Source of the DNA: Sphingomonadaceae bacterium
GTDB lineage: Bacteria > Pseudomonadota > Alphaproteobacteria > Sphingomonadales > Sphingomonadaceae
DNA length: 64,000 nt
Direction of reading: 5' to 3'
Assembly (NCBI GenBank): GCA_947476425.1
Contig: CANJQJ010000001.1
Coordinates: 62,001 to 126,000 of the forward strand
Below the pieces are notes generated by a model. That model was not told the origin of the DNA. It worked only from the letters and a program-made list of their open reading frames with translations, and searched no databases. Below, piece after piece: positions 54,684 through 64,000 of this stretch. Within the stretch, counting starts at the first letter, position 1. Every line of letters begins with the position of its first letter. The translations under genes were made by a program, and so were the position numbers.

Positions 54684-54734
54684 TTTTCAAGGGTCCGTTA
54701 TTTTCAAAGGCCCGCTATTTTCAAGGGCAGGGCT
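54684..54734. repeat. Three tandem 17-bp repeats in the cnr/cop divergent promoter region
   Basis: TTTTCAAGGGTCCGTTA, TTTTCAAAGGCCCGCTA and TTTTCAAGGGCAGGGCT follow each other with a strict 17-base period in the 176-base gap between the CnrY-like gene and copC. They look like binding sites for a regulator of one or both operons. Confidence 0.7.
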
Positions 54735-54778
54735 TCGGCGCTGCGTATTTACCATGACACCCTTGATGGAGAACGTTC

Positions 54779-55165
54779 ATGTCCAAACTTCGCCTTGCAT
54801 TCACCGCGCCCATTCTGGCCGCTCTTGCATTCGCAGGAAGCGCGCAGGCCCACACCAATCTGGTATCTTCGTCTCCTGCAGCCAATGCAATCGTTGCCAA
54901 GCCTGGCCGGATCGTATTGACCTTCAACGAACGAGTCGTCGCCAACTTTACCGGAGCAACCCTCGCCATGACCTCGATGCCGGGGATGGCAAGTCACGCG
55001 CCGATGGCAATCACGGGCTTCACCTCAGCCATGAGCGCCGACGGCAAGACGCTGACGCTGACAATGCGGCGCGCGCTTGCGGCTGGCACCTACCAGCTTC
55101 AATGGCACGCAGCGGGTGCAGACACGCACCGTATGGAAGGCACTCTGTCCTTCACCGTGCGATAG
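54779..55165 (+). CDS. copC: Copper resistance protein CopC
   Basis: A 128-residue periplasmic copper chaperone. Signal peptide ends at AQA, leaving H25 as the mature N-terminus (HTNLVSSSP), the usual Cu(II) ligand of CopC, with the SSPAANAIV and VLTFNERV strands, a Met-rich loop (MTSMPGMASHAPM) for Cu(I), and HRMEGTLSFTV at the C-terminus. One base separates it from copD. Confidence 0.93.
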   Translation: MSKLRLAFTAPILAALAFAGSAQAHTNLVSSSPAANAIVAKPGRIVLTFNERVVANFTGATLAMTSMPGMASHAPMAITGFTSAMSADGKTLTLTMRRALAAGTYQLQWHAAGADTHRMEGTLSFTVR

Positions 55166-55166
55166 G

Positions 55167-56102
55167 GTGATCGACGCATTGACCATCGGCATCAGGTTCG
55201 CTCTCTATGTGAACCTTATGCTGTTGTTCGGGCTGCCGCTGTTCGGGCTTTATGCCTTGAAGGGCGCGGAGCGGCTACACGGCAATGTGCTGCCGCTCCG
55301 CGCGCTGACAATCTGGCTGTCGGCTGCGGGCATTGCCCTGTCGGTGTTGAGCATTTTCGCGATGACTGCCTCGATGGCGGGCGTTGCGCTGCTTGAGGTT
55401 GACCGTGCTTCGGTCGGCATGATGATCTCCGAAACTCCGATGGGGAATGCCTGGGCTGTCCGCATGGCAGCGCTGCTCGCGACGCTCACCATCGCGATCG
55501 CGGTGGGTCGGGGCAAAGCTCCGGCTTGGCTGGTGCTGGTGTCGCTTGGATCGGCAACCGCGCTTGCCTCGCTGGCATGGACAGGTCACGGGGCCGCGAG
55601 CGATGGTGTCGCAGGAACGCGCCATCTTATCGCGGACATCGTGCATTTGTTGGCGGCCGGCGCTTGGATCGGTGCGCTTGCGGCACTCGGCGCGCTGCTG
55701 TTTCGTCCCGCGCGCGCGATGTCGGACGATCATATCCGGCTCACACACCGCGCGCTCAACGGCTTTTCGCTTATCGGAACGCTGATTGTTGCGCTGATCG
55801 TCTTGTCCGGCCTGGTGAATAGCTGGATGCTGGTTGGCCCCGAACATCTGCTGTCGATGCGTTCAACACTCTATGGGCGGCTGCTCATAGCAAAGCTTTT
55901 GCTGTTTGCGGCGATGTTGGGCCTGGCAGCGGCAAACCGGTTCCGCCTGACACCGGCATTTGATCAAGGCATAAAGGGGGGTGGAACACTATCGGCCATC
56001 CGCCGTTTACGCTTGAGCGTAGTCTTCGAGAAGAGCGCAGCGCTCGCCATCCTTGGCCTTGTCGCATGGCTTGGAACCCTTGAACCGCCGATGGCGATGT
56101 GA
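55167..56102 (+). CDS. copD: Copper resistance membrane protein CopD
   Basis: A 311-residue inner membrane protein of about eight spans, with [37 protein letters not shown] and [23 protein letters not shown] typical of CopD, which is thought to move copper inward from CopC. The frame extends upstream inside copC; the GTG at 55167 immediately after the copC stop is the natural start. Confidence 0.9.
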   Translation: MIDALTIGIRFALYVNLMLLFGLPLFGLYALKGAERLHGNVLPLRALTIWLSAAGIALSVLSIFAMTASMAGVALLEVDRASVGMMISETPMGNAWAVRMAALLATLTIAIAVGRGKAPAWLVLVSLGSATALASLAWTGHGAASDGVAGTRHLIADIVHLLAAGAWIGALAALGALLFRPARAMSDDHIRLTHRALNGFSLIGTLIVALIVLSGLVNSWMLVGPEHLLSMRSTLYGRLLIAKLLLFAAMLGLAAANRFRLTPAFDQGIKGGGTLSAIRRLRLSVVFEKSAALAILGLVAWLGTLEPPMAM

Positions 56103-56121
56103 TGCGCCCAAGGAGAAGATC

Positions 56122-58482
56122 GTGAACGGACCACAAGGTGCAGCGCATTCAAAGCACGAGGGCGGGTGCTGTCATACTGGCAGCGCGGATGCTCTGGTAA
56201 CGGCGATTGATCCCGTCTGCGGAATGACAGTCGATCCGGCAAAAACGGCGCAGCACGCCACGCACGGCGGCAACGATTATCATTTTTGCAGTTCCAGATG
56301 TCTGGCGAAGTTCACCGCCGATCCAGCCAAATATCTTTCCGATACGCCGCGCGTCGAAACTGTCGCCGCATCCGGCGCAATGTGGACGTGCCCGATGCAC
56401 CCGGAAATCCGCCGGGAAGGTCCAGGAACCTGCCCGATCTGCGGGATGGCGCTGGAACCCGAAGAACCATCGCTTGACGATGCGCCCAATCCCGAACTGG
56501 TCGATTTCACGCGACGCTGGTGGGTGTCGGCGGTGCTGGCTGTGCCGTTGCTGGTCCTGACGATGGGCAGCGAACTGCTCGGACTGCATCTGGTCAGTCC
56601 GGCGATTTCGCCGTGGCTCCAGCTCGCATTGACCGCGCCGATCGTGCTGTGGGCGGGATGGCCGTTCTTCGCACGCGGGTGGACTTCGATCGTCACCCGC
56701 AAGCTCAATATGTTCACGCTGATCGCCATCGGCGTGGGCGCGGCATTCCTCTACAGCCTCGTGGCGACGCTTGCACCGGGGCTGTTCCCGCAAGCATTCC
56801 GGATGCATGGGATGGTGCCGGTCTATTATGAGGCGGCGGGGGTGGTCGTTGCCCTCGTCCTGCTCGGCCAGGTGCTTGAACTGCGCGCGCGGGCGGCAAC
56901 CGGCAAGGCGATCCGCGCGCTGCTCAATCTCGCACCCAAGACCGCACGACGCATCAATGCCGATGGCACAGAAACCGATATTCCGCTCTCCGAAGTGCAG
57001 GCAGGCGACCGCCTCCGTGTCCGCCCAGGCGAGGCTATGCCGGTGGATGGTATCGTGATCGACGGGCGATCGTCGGTCGATGAATCCATGCTCACCGGCG
57101 AGCCTCTCCCGGTCGCCAAAGAACCTGCCAGCTCCCTGACCGGCGGAACGGTCAACGGCACCGGCAGTCTGGTTATGGAAGCGCAAGCCGTTGGCGCGGA
57201 TACGATGCTCGCACGGATCGTCCGCATGGTGGCCGAAGCGCAGCGCAGCCGCGCGCCGATTCAGGCTGTTGCAGACCGCATATCGGGCTGGTTCGTGCCG
57301 TTGGTGATCGCCATTGCCATCGCTTCGTTCGTGGTCTGGAGCCTCGTCGGGCCTGAACCCCGCATGGGCCATGCCCTGCTCAATGCCATTGCCGTATTGA
57401 TTATCGCCTGCCCCTGCGCTCTTGGGCTGGCAACGCCCATGTCGATCATGGTGGCGACGGGGCGCGGCACACACGCGGGCGTGTTGGTCAAACACGCCGA
57501 AGCCCTCCAAGCCTTCGAGAAGGTCGATACGCTGGTGATCGACAAGACTGGCACGCTCACCGAAGGCAAACCCAAGCTGGTCGGTATCGAGACGCTGGGC
57601 GGTATAGCTGAAAATGACCTGCTTGGCCTGACGGCGGCGGTCGAAGCGCGCTCCGAACATCCGCTTGCCCATGCCCTGGTTACCGCCGCCAAGGAACGCG
57701 CGCTGGAACTCGGGGAACCGCAAGACTTTGCCGTCCAGGTTGGCCTCGGGGTCAGCGCCAATGTGAACGGCCGTGCCATCGTCATTGGCAACGCGGCTCA
57801 AATGGTGCGTATCGGGGTTGATGCCGCGCCGCTACACGATGCCGCTGAGGCCAAGCGTCGCGATGGCGCTGGCGTGATGCTGATCGCGGTGGATGGCAAG
57901 CTGGCGGGGCTGGTGGCCGTCGCTGATCCAATCAGAGCGAATGCCCGCACCTCTATTGAGGCACTGCGCAAGCAAGGGCTGCGCGTCATCATGCTGACCG
58001 GTGACAATCCGACGACCGCGCAGGTCGTCGCCGATGCGGTCGGCGGACTCGACGGCGTTTATGCCGAACTCAAACCGGAAGACAAGGCACGGATTGTCGG
58101 CGAACTCAAATCCTCGGGCGCGAAGGTCGCAATGGCAGGCGACGGCATCAACGATGCCCCCGCACTCGCCGCTGCCGATGTCGGCCTCGCAATGGGAAGC
58201 GGCACCGATGTTGCGATTGAAAGTGCGGGTATCACGCTCACCAAGGGCGATCTCGCCGCCGTGGTGCGCGCCCGCGCTCTCGCCAAGGCAACCATGCGCA
58301 ACATCCGCCAGAACCTGTTCTTCTCGTTCCTGTTCAACGGAATTGGTGTGCCGGTGGCGGCTGGTGTGCTTTATCCGGTCTCGGGCATCCTGATGTCGCC
58401 GATGTTTGCGGGCGCGGCGATGGCGCTGTCTTCTTTCACGGTTGTTATGAACGCCCTGCGGCTCAATCGGGTAAACTTGTAA
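56122..58482 (+). CDS. copA: Copper-exporting P1B-type ATPase with YHS and heavy-metal-binding N-terminal domains
   Basis: A 786-residue Cu(I) pump. From the N-terminus: a YHS domain ([22 protein letters not shown]), a short heavy-metal-binding domain ([27 protein letters not shown]), then the ATPase with TGEPLPVAK, the membrane metal motif [10 protein letters not shown], phosphorylation site [11 protein letters not shown] motif SEHPLAHA, and [10 protein letters not shown]. The usual CxxC HMA domain is absent. GTG start at 56122 with AGGAG seven bases upstream; it begins after copD on the same strand. Symbol shared with the oxidase above by convention only. Confidence 0.94.
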   Translation: MNGPQGAAHSKHEGGCCHTGSADALVTAIDPVCGMTVDPAKTAQHATHGGNDYHFCSSRCLAKFTADPAKYLSDTPRVETVAASGAMWTCPMHPEIRREGPGTCPICGMALEPEEPSLDDAPNPELVDFTRRWWVSAVLAVPLLVLTMGSELLGLHLVSPAISPWLQLALTAPIVLWAGWPFFARGWTSIVTRKLNMFTLIAIGVGAAFLYSLVATLAPGLFPQAFRMHGMVPVYYEAAGVVVALVLLGQVLELRARAATGKAIRALLNLAPKTARRINADGTETDIPLSEVQAGDRLRVRPGEAMPVDGIVIDGRSSVDESMLTGEPLPVAKEPASSLTGGTVNGTGSLVMEAQAVGADTMLARIVRMVAEAQRSRAPIQAVADRISGWFVPLVIAIAIASFVVWSLVGPEPRMGHALLNAIAVLIIACPCALGLATPMSIMVATGRGTHAGVLVKHAEALQAFEKVDTLVIDKTGTLTEGKPKLVGIETLGGIAENDLLGLTAAVEARSEHPLAHALVTAAKERALELGEPQDFAVQVGLGVSANVNGRAIVIGNAAQMVRIGVDAAPLHDAAEAKRRDGAGVMLIAVDGKLAGLVAVADPIRANARTSIEALRKQGLRVIMLTGDNPTTAQVVADAVGGLDGVYAELKPEDKARIVGELKSSGAKVAMAGDGINDAPALAAADVGLAMGSGTDVAIESAGITLTKGDLAAVVRARALAKATMRNIRQNLFFSFLFNGIGVPVAAGVLYPVSGILMSPMFAGAAMALSSFTVVMNALRLNRVNL

Positions 58483-58642
58483 CCGGCGTGAAGGCTGCTC
58501 GTGAAAGCAGTGACACGCTGCCCGATTGTCGAATCCTCGTCGAGGCCGACGGGGAACCGGGCCTGTTCGGGAAGGTTTCCATGCGGGGCCACAGCTTTGC
58601 ATCCCAGCCGGGCGGATTTTGTCCGCCAGAAAGAAGAAAACA

Positions 58643-59275
58643 ATGAACCGCAGCGCACTCATAGCCGCCCTGACCGCCAGCACCCTGCTCGCGGCCTGCG
58701 ATCGTTCCCCCAGCCCGCCTGCGGGCAATGGCTCGGCTACGAACGCAGGCCGCGAGCAGGACAGCGGGGATGCTGCGATGGCCAATCCGTTCGCTTCAGA
58801 CGAGCGCGTGATGAGCGAGGCGATGATGAAGGCGGTGGGTGCGGACATTTCGGACACGTGGGTCAAAATGATGATCGAACACCATCGTGGCGCGATCGCC
58901 ATGTCCAGGACGGTGCTGACGCAGTCCCCCACTGCGGAAGTTCGCAAAATGGCCGAAGCCATCATCGCCAAACAGACGGCGGAGAGCGTGAAACTGACCG
59001 CGATGCTCAGCGATCGTCCATCCGACCCCGCGAGCATGGAGCCCTATCACGCGGCGATGACTGCGATGGATAACGAGATGATGGCGGCAAAGGGCGCCAA
59101 CGTTTCCGAAGTCTATCTGCGCAAGATGCTCGCGCACCACAAGGGCGCTTTGGCATTGTCGGAAATCGTCCTTGCCCGCAGTTCCGATCCGAAGGTCAAG
59201 GAAGCGGCGGCGACGGTGAAGGCCGACCAGACCAAGGAAGTTCACGATACCGAAGCAATACTTGCCAGGATATAA
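58643..59275 (+). CDS. DUF305 lipoprotein
   Basis: A 210-residue lipoprotein (lipobox LLAAC) with two DUF305 repeats, each with a metal-type His pair: WVKMMIEHHRGAIAMS and YLRKMLAHHKGALALS. DUF305 proteins are ferritin-like four-helix proteins common in copper clusters; metal storage or redox buffering is suspected but not shown. The ATG at 58643 has AAGAAG upstream. The 160-base leader holds a small hairpin (GGCGGA/TCCGCC at 58611-58627). Confidence 0.85.
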   Translation: MNRSALIAALTASTLLAACDRSPSPPAGNGSATNAGREQDSGDAAMANPFASDERVMSEAMMKAVGADISDTWVKMMIEHHRGAIAMSRTVLTQSPTAEVRKMAEAIIAKQTAESVKLTAMLSDRPSDPASMEPYHAAMTAMDNEMMAAKGANVSEVYLRKMLAHHKGALALSEIVLARSSDPKVKEAAATVKADQTKEVHDTEAILARI

Positions 59276-59299
59276 AGTAATTTAGCTGGCCACGGCGCA

Positions 59300-59441
59300 A
59301 CGCTCCCGGCGGAAGCGGGCGTGGTGTATCCCGTCGGCGATACTCGAGCCGCCCATGGTCGAGGGCGCGGCGATAGCATTTTCTTCACGCTCTTTCGTCA
59401 TGACGATGAAGGCGCTGCGCCTTAGTCGTGTAAAGTCGTAA
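59300..59441 (+). pseudogene. Degraded C-terminal fragment of a second copper P-type ATPase
   Basis: Conceptual reading gives TLPAEAGVVYPV, then after a one-base shift near 59336, AILEPPMVEGAAIAFSS and FVMTMKALRLSRVKS with a stop at 59441. This parallels the tail of the intact pump 0.9 kb upstream ([40 protein letters not shown]). It has no start and contains a frameshift, so it is a remnant. Confidence 0.8.
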
Positions 59442-59501
59442 CTTGGGCGCGTGCCGCGGCAAATTGACATTGGACTCTCTCAAGAGCATTTCCGCATCAT
59501 T

Positions 59502-59870
59502 ATGACATTCCTGCTGCGCCACCTCCTGTTGCTCGGGGTCATTTTTGGCCTTGCCGGGCAGAGCGTAGCATTTGCTTCCAGCCCCTGCGCTGAGATGCAA
59601 AAGGAACAGACGATGTCGGGGCCGATGGCCGACATGCCTGATTGCGCGATGGGCCAGCACAAGTCGGATAATCGCTCGGCTCCGTGCAAGGACATGACGC
59701 CGGGCTGCCTCGCGATGGCAGGTTGCGTGGCCCTTGTCGCGGTCGATACACTTTCACCGACCATCCAGGCACCGCTCCTCGTAACGCGCCTCAATCTCTG
59801 GCCCGCAACGCCAGTCCTGCTCGGGCGCACAATCGCGCCCGATCCCGATCCCCCTCCCCTCCTCGGCTGA
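59502..59870 (+). CDS. Small secreted Met/Cys-rich protein upstream of cusC
   Basis: About 122 residues with an N-terminal signal peptide (MTFLLRHLLLLGVIFGLAGQSVAFA), then a segment rich in Met and Cys (CAEMQKEQTMSGPMADMPDCAM, CKDMTPGCLAMAGC) that could bind copper or silver, and a hydrophobic C-terminal part. Similar small proteins lie before cus genes in sphingomonads; no function is known to me. The start is uncertain (an in-frame ATG lies at 59451). Confidence 0.65.
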   Translation: MTFLLRHLLLLGVIFGLAGQSVAFASSPCAEMQKEQTMSGPMADMPDCAMGQHKSDNRSAPCKDMTPGCLAMAGCVALVAVDTLSPTIQAPLLVTRLNLWPATPVLLGRTIAPDPDPPPLLG

Positions 59871-59934
59871 ACCCTTTCCGGTCGGCGACTGAACGGTCGC
59901 CTGCCGCTTCGTTGTGTTTATCCGAGGAATTTCC

Positions 59935-61173
59935 ATGGACAGGATTGGTGCGGCTGCGCTCGCAGTTGCAATAGCCGTATATGCGGGGTCAGCCGCTGCA
60001 GAACCACTGACGTTCAATGTGGCACTGGAGCGCGCAGCGGCCAATGCCCCGTCGGTGCAGGCGAACGAGGCGGGGGTTGAAGCCTCGCGCTCGGCGGTCA
60101 TTGCCGCCGGTCGGCTGCCCGATCCGACGCTGTCTGTCGGCATAGACAATTTCCCTGTCTCAGGCCCGCCGGCTTTCACATTGAGCAGGGACAGCATGAC
60201 CATGGCGCTTGTCGGCATAGAACAGGTGTTTCCCAATCCCGCCAAGCGGCGCGCCCAGCAGGGGCGGGCGCAGGCGGACATCGGCGTGGCTGAAGCCGAT
60301 CTGGCGGTCGAGGCGCAGAATGTGCAGCTCGAAACCGCGCTCGCCTGGGTCGATCTCTATTATGCCAAGCGGCGGCTTGCTCAACTTGAGCGGCTCGACG
60401 AGAGCCTTGGCGATCTGCAAGCTACAGTCTCGGCGAGGCTGGCATCGGGTTCGGCCCGACCCTCGCAGGCGCTCGAACCCGAGCAGTTGCGGGCCGTCAT
60501 CAACGACCGCCGCAGCGAGCTGAAGGCCAATGTGGTCAAGGCGCAGGCGCGACTTGCCCGCCTGACCGGTGATCCGGACGCCGATGTCACTGGAGATCCG
60601 CCCGTGCTTGAGGTGGACGGGCCCGCCTTGCGGGCGCATGTGGCCTCACTGCCTCGACTCCAAGCTCTCGACGCCCAGTCCCGCGCTGCCGACGCGGATG
60701 TCACACTTGCCCGCGCCGACAAACAACCTGACTGGCGGATCGGCACATCCTACGGTCGGCGCGAACCGGCCTATGGCGATATGGTCTCGGTTACTGTCAG
60801 CATCGACCTGCCGTTCTTCGGAAAGCGCCGACAGGATCCTCTGATCGCCGCGCGCGAAAGCGAAGCACAACGTGCAGGGCTTATGCGCCAAGCCGGAGAA
60901 CGTGACGTCCTGGCTGCGCTCGACAGTGACCTTGCCGATCATGCCATGCACCACCAGCGATTGATGAACGCGCGGCAAACACTGGTGCCGCTGGCCAAGC
61001 GCCGGGCCGAACTTGACATGGCGAGCTACGCCGCAGGCAAGCTCGATCTCGGCAGTGCTCTACTTTCTACCCTGGCACTGGCCGAAGCCGAGGTCGATGC
61101 CTTGTCGCGCGAGGCCGACGTCGCGCGCGATGCGATCCGGATCAATTACACATATGGGGAGATGGGGTCATGA
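59935..61173 (+). CDS. cusC: CusC-like outer membrane factor (TolC family)
   Basis: Outer membrane channel of a Cus-type Cu/Ag efflux system, 412 residues. Signal peptide ends near SAAA-EP, and the two TolC repeats are visible (ALERAAANAPSVQANEAGVEASRS; ERDVLAALDSDLADHAMHHQRL, KLDLGSALLSTLALAEAEVDALSREA). CGAGGAA ribosome site before the ATG. Overlaps cusB by ATGA. Confidence 0.88.
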   Translation: MDRIGAAALAVAIAVYAGSAAAEPLTFNVALERAAANAPSVQANEAGVEASRSAVIAAGRLPDPTLSVGIDNFPVSGPPAFTLSRDSMTMALVGIEQVFPNPAKRRAQQGRAQADIGVAEADLAVEAQNVQLETALAWVDLYYAKRRLAQLERLDESLGDLQATVSARLASGSARPSQALEPEQLRAVINDRRSELKANVVKAQARLARLTGDPDADVTGDPPVLEVDGPALRAHVASLPRLQALDAQSRAADADVTLARADKQPDWRIGTSYGRREPAYGDMVSVTVSIDLPFFGKRRQDPLIAARESEAQRAGLMRQAGERDVLAALDSDLADHAMHHQRLMNARQTLVPLAKRRAELDMASYAAGKLDLGSALLSTLALAEAEVDALSREADVARDAIRINYTYGEMGS

Positions 61174-62405
61174 GCATGGACGGGGCAACTGCGGCCGGCT
61201 GGCGCGCTGGAATCCTGGCCGCTGTGCTGATCGCGGGCGGCGGCGGTTATTGGCTTGGGCAGCGCGGCGGGCCTGCCACCGATGCTGCTTCAGGCCAATC
61301 GGGGCGGAAAATCCTCTACTGGTATGATCCGATGGTGCCGCAGGAGCATTACGACAATCCCGGCGCGCTCTCCTCGATGGGGATGAAGACCCAGCCCAAA
61401 TATGCCGACGATGGCACGGTGAACGGTGCGGCACCGGGGGTATCGATCGATCCGGCTGCCATTCAGAATCTCGGTATCCGCATTGTCCCGGCACAAATGG
61501 GTAGCCTTGCTGCCACGCTCAACGTCACTGGCAGCATCGACTTCAACCAGCGCGATGTCGCGATCATTCAGGCCCGGTCGGGTGGCTTTGTGTCGCGGGT
61601 TTATGCCCGCGCTCCCGGCGATGTCGTGCGCGCCGGTACGCCGATAGCCGATGTGCAACTGCCCGAATGGGGCGGCGCGCAGACCGAGTTCCTCGCGGTC
61701 AGACGGCTCAGCAGGCCCGATCTCACCGCGGCAGCGCGCCAACGGCTCAAGCTGCTGGGCATGTCAGATGGCTTGATCGCCAGCATCGAACGCTCGGGAC
61801 GGACCAATGGCACGGTTACGATCACGTCGCCGATCTCGGGAGCGATCCAAACTCTCGATGTCCGCGCAGGCATGACGCTAGGCCAAGGACAGACGCTGGC
61901 GCAGGTAGCTGGCATTGGCACGGTCTGGCTCAACGCCGCCGTTCCTGAAGCACAGGCAGGCAGCGTCCGCGTCGGTCAAAGCGCCAGCGCGACCCTCACC
62001 GCCTTTCCCGGCGACACCTTCGGCGGGCGTATCATCGCCATCCTGCCGACCACGCAAGCGGATAGCCGCACGCTCACTGTCCGCATTGAACTTGCCAATC
62101 GTAGCGGGCGACTGCGGCCCGGGATGTTCGCCAATGTGGCGCTCGGCGGCAGGGGCAGCACGGTGCTGTTGGTGCCAAGCGAAGCGGTCATTCGCACAGG
62201 CACGCGCACGATTGTGATGCTCGCCACCGGCAATGGCCGCTATCAACCAGCGGAAGTCCGCACTGGCCGCGAAAGTGGCCGACAGACCGAGATACTCGAA
62301 GGACTGGCCGTCGATGAAAAGGTTGTCGCATCCGGGCAATTCCTGCTCGATTCCGAAGCGAGCCTGACCGGAATCCCGACCCGCAAGTTGGGCGGCGCGA
62401 AATGA
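61170..62405 (+). CDS. cusB: CusB-like periplasmic adaptor with metal-binding N-terminal segment
   Basis: Membrane fusion protein of 411 residues. An N-terminal membrane anchor ([14 protein letters not shown]) is followed by the CusB heavy-metal-binding segment [23 protein letters not shown], with Met residues that bind Cu(I)/Ag(I), then the lipoyl/hairpin region ([24 protein letters not shown]) and barrel domains ([15 protein letters not shown]). Coupled to both neighbours by ATGA overlaps. Confidence 0.92.
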   Translation: MSMDGATAAGWRAGILAAVLIAGGGGYWLGQRGGPATDAASGQSGRKILYWYDPMVPQEHYDNPGALSSMGMKTQPKYADDGTVNGAAPGVSIDPAAIQNLGIRIVPAQMGSLAATLNVTGSIDFNQRDVAIIQARSGGFVSRVYARAPGDVVRAGTPIADVQLPEWGGAQTEFLAVRRLSRPDLTAAARQRLKLLGMSDGLIASIERSGRTNGTVTITSPISGAIQTLDVRAGMTLGQGQTLAQVAGIGTVWLNAAVPEAQAGSVRVGQSASATLTAFPGDTFGGRIIAILPTTQADSRTLTVRIELANRSGRLRPGMFANVALGGRGSTVLLVPSEAVIRTGTRTIVMLATGNGRYQPAEVRTGRESGRQTEILEGLAVDEKVVASGQFLLDSEASLTGIPTRKLGGAK

Positions 62406-64000
62406 TCGAATGGATCATTCGCGCCTCGGTCAAGGCCCGCAAACTCGTTGTCATCGCTGCCCTGCTCCTGACGGTGATCGGCATCGGAGCTGTGCGAACC
62501 ACGCCGGTCGATGCGCTGCCGGACCTGTCCGATGTGCAGGTCATCATCCGCACGACCTATCCGGGGCAGGCCCCGCAGATTGTCGAGAACCAGGTCACAT
62601 ATCCGCTCACCACAACGATGCTCTCGGTCCCCGGTGCGCGGGTCGTGCGGGGCTATTCCTTCGTCGGGGACAGCTTCGTCTATGTGTTGTTTGAGGACGG
62701 CACCGACCTCTATTGGGCGCGCAGCCGGGTGCTGGAATATCTCAGCCAGGTGCAGGCGAAATTGCCTGCGGGCGCAACTGCCTCGCTCGGTCCCGATGCG
62801 ACCGGCGTGGGCTGGATTTACGAATATGCCTTGGTCGACAAGACCGGGCAGCATGACCTCGCCCAGCTGCGCAGCATCCAGGACTGGTTCCTGCGCTACG
62901 AGTTGAAGACGGTGCCCGGCGTGGCCGAAGTCGCCAGCATCGGCGGCATGGTCAAACAATATCAGGTGGTCGTCGATCCACAGAAACTCGCCTCATACGG
63001 GGTGACAGCGAACGATGTCAGCGACGCCCTCAAGCGCGCCAATCAGGAAACCGGCGGCGGTGTCGTGGAGATGGCGGAAGCTGAATATATTGTCCGCGCC
63101 AGTGGCTACCTCAAGACCCTGGATGACTTCCGCGCCGTGCCGATTCGTAAGGCAGCGAGCGGGGTGCCGGTACTGCTGGGCGATGTGGCGACAGTGCAGG
63201 TCGGCCCCGATATGCGTCGCGGCATTGCTGAGCTCAACGGCGAAGGCGAAGTTGCAGGCGGCGTGATCGTCATGCGCCAGGGCAAGAATGCCCGCGAAGT
63301 GATTGAGGGCGTCCGTACCAAGCTCGCCGAACTCAAAGCCAGTCTTCCTGCCGGTGTCGAGGTCGTCACCACCTATGATCGCTCGGGCCTGATCGACCGC
63401 GCAGTCGAGAACCTGACGGGCAAGCTGTTCGAGGAATTCCTGATCGTCGCGCTCGTCTGCGGGCTGTTCCTCTGGCACGCGCGATCGGCGCTGGTGGCGA
63501 TCCTGACCTTGCCGCTCGGCATCCTGATCGCCTTTATCGTCATGCGGATTCAGGGGCTGAATGCCAATATCCTGTCACTGGGCGGGATCGCCATCGCCAT
63601 TGGCGCAATGGTCGATGCGGCGGTGGTGATGATCGAAAATGCCCACAAGCACCTTGAACGCTGGGCGCACGATAACCCCGGCAAGGAGCTGGACGGCGCG
63701 GAACGATGGGGTGTCGTCACCAATGCAGCGGCGGAAGTTGGCCCGGCGCTGTTCCTCAGCCTGCTCATCATCACTTTCTCGTTCATCCCGATCTTCTCGC
63801 TACAAGGTCAGGAAGGGCGGCTGTTCGCGCCGCTGGCGTTCACCAAGACCTATGCGATGGCGGGTGCGGCCCTGTTGTCGATCACGCTGATCCCGGTGCT
63901 GATGGGCTGGCTGATCCGGGGACGCATCCCGAGTGAGGACAGCAATCCGATCAACCGCTTCCTCACGCGTATCTATCGCCCCGCGCTCGATTGGGTGTTG
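62402..64000 (+). CDS. cusA: CusA-like RND copper/silver efflux pump (partial, runs off the window)
   Basis: First 533 codons of an HME-RND pump. It starts [16 protein letters not shown], with [20 protein letters not shown], the [16 protein letters not shown] porter motif, and the helix 4 motif [19 protein letters not shown], which is the form of monovalent Cu/Ag pumps. The Met triad of the periplasmic cleft would lie beyond the window end. The ATG at 62402 overlaps the cusB stop. Confidence 0.93.
   Translation, partial: MIEWIIRASVKARKLVVIAALLLTVIGIGAVRTTPVDALPDLSDVQVIIRTTYPGQAPQIVENQVTYPLTTTMLSVPGARVVRGYSFVGDSFVYVLFEDGTDLYWARSRVLEYLSQVQAKLPAGATASLGPDATGVGWIYEYALVDKTGQHDLAQLRSIQDWFLRYELKTVPGVAEVASIGGMVKQYQVVVDPQKLASYGVTANDVSDALKRANQETGGGVVEMAEAEYIVRASGYLKTLDDFRAVPIRKAASGVPVLLGDVATVQVGPDMRRGIAELNGEGEVAGGVIVMRQGKNAREVIEGVRTKLAELKASLPAGVEVVTTYDRSGLIDRAVENLTGKLFEEFLIVALVCGLFLWHARSALVAILTLPLGILIAFIVMRIQGLNANILSLGGIAIAIGAMVDAAVVMIENAHKHLERWAHDNPGKELDGAERWGVVTNAAAEVGPALFLSLLIITFSFIPIFSLQGQEGRLFAPLAFTKTYAMAGAALLSITLIPVLMGWLIRGRIPSEDSNPINRFLTRIYRPALDWVL

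Noticed and set aside
56149-57801. Minus-strand open frame opposite the copper ATPase
   Set aside because: Shadow of a gene with complete P-type ATPase motifs.

Overview
The window is GC-rich chromosomal DNA of an alphaproteobacterium, most likely a sphingomonad. The evidence is the gene order and families: CBP3-type cytochrome bc1 chaperone next to a DUF177 protein, DUF1674/SDHAF4, a short NrdA, and linked ptsP, lysC and ubiG. This is inference from family knowledge; no rRNA or other decisive marker is present.

Positions 1-27.5 kb are ordinary core genome. They hold ribonucleotide reductase nrdA and nrdB (split by two unrelated genes), ftsH-tilS-cpoB, rodZ, ptsP, a nitronate monooxygenase, lysC, ubiG, an EF-hand protein, SDHAF4, htpX (apparently frameshifted), rsmB (apparently a CTG start), rpe, a heparinase-like gene, purH, a flippase, bamE, a CBP3 chaperone, a DUF177 protein, hspQ and tRNA-Ser(CGA).

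Positions 27.5-39.3 kb form an accessory element resembling the left half of a temperate phage. It has a four-gene translationally coupled serine-recombinase cassette, a CI-like repressor facing a Cro-like gene, a PD-(D/E)XK nuclease, a putative ssDNA-binding protein, a CHC2/TOPRIM primase-helicase followed by a nine-base repeat array, a protein with an SSB-like DIPF tail, a RuvC-like resolvase, several small phage-type genes, a ParD/ParE-type toxin-antitoxin pair and an HNH endonuclease. Three related operators (GGGA-N4-TCCC) suggest that the repressor controls both the early genes and the recombinase cassette. No head, tail or terminase genes are present. The element ends in a fusion of a broken ParB-domain gene with an IS3 transposase fragment.

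Positions 39.3-64 kb are a heavy-metal resistance island in three transcription blocks. (1) A leftward operon under a MerR/CadR-type operator: CDF exporter, ICMT-like methyltransferase, His-rich periplasmic protein, czcB, czcA, czcC, and the first 29 codons of a CadA-type P-type ATPase cut off by the IS3 end. The regulator and an MFS transporter with a His-rich tail run rightward. (2) A leftward operon starting with a CnrY/CnrX/CnrH-like anti-sigma, sensor and ECF sigma set, followed by copA (multicopper oxidase), copB, a COG4705 membrane protein and a DUF411 protein. (3) A rightward block: copC, copD, a Cu P-type ATPase, a DUF305 lipoprotein, a degraded ATPase tail, a small Met/Cys-rich protein, and cusC-cusB-cusA, the last running off the window end. 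Together these would oxidise, bind and export copper/silver and zinc/cadmium/cobalt.
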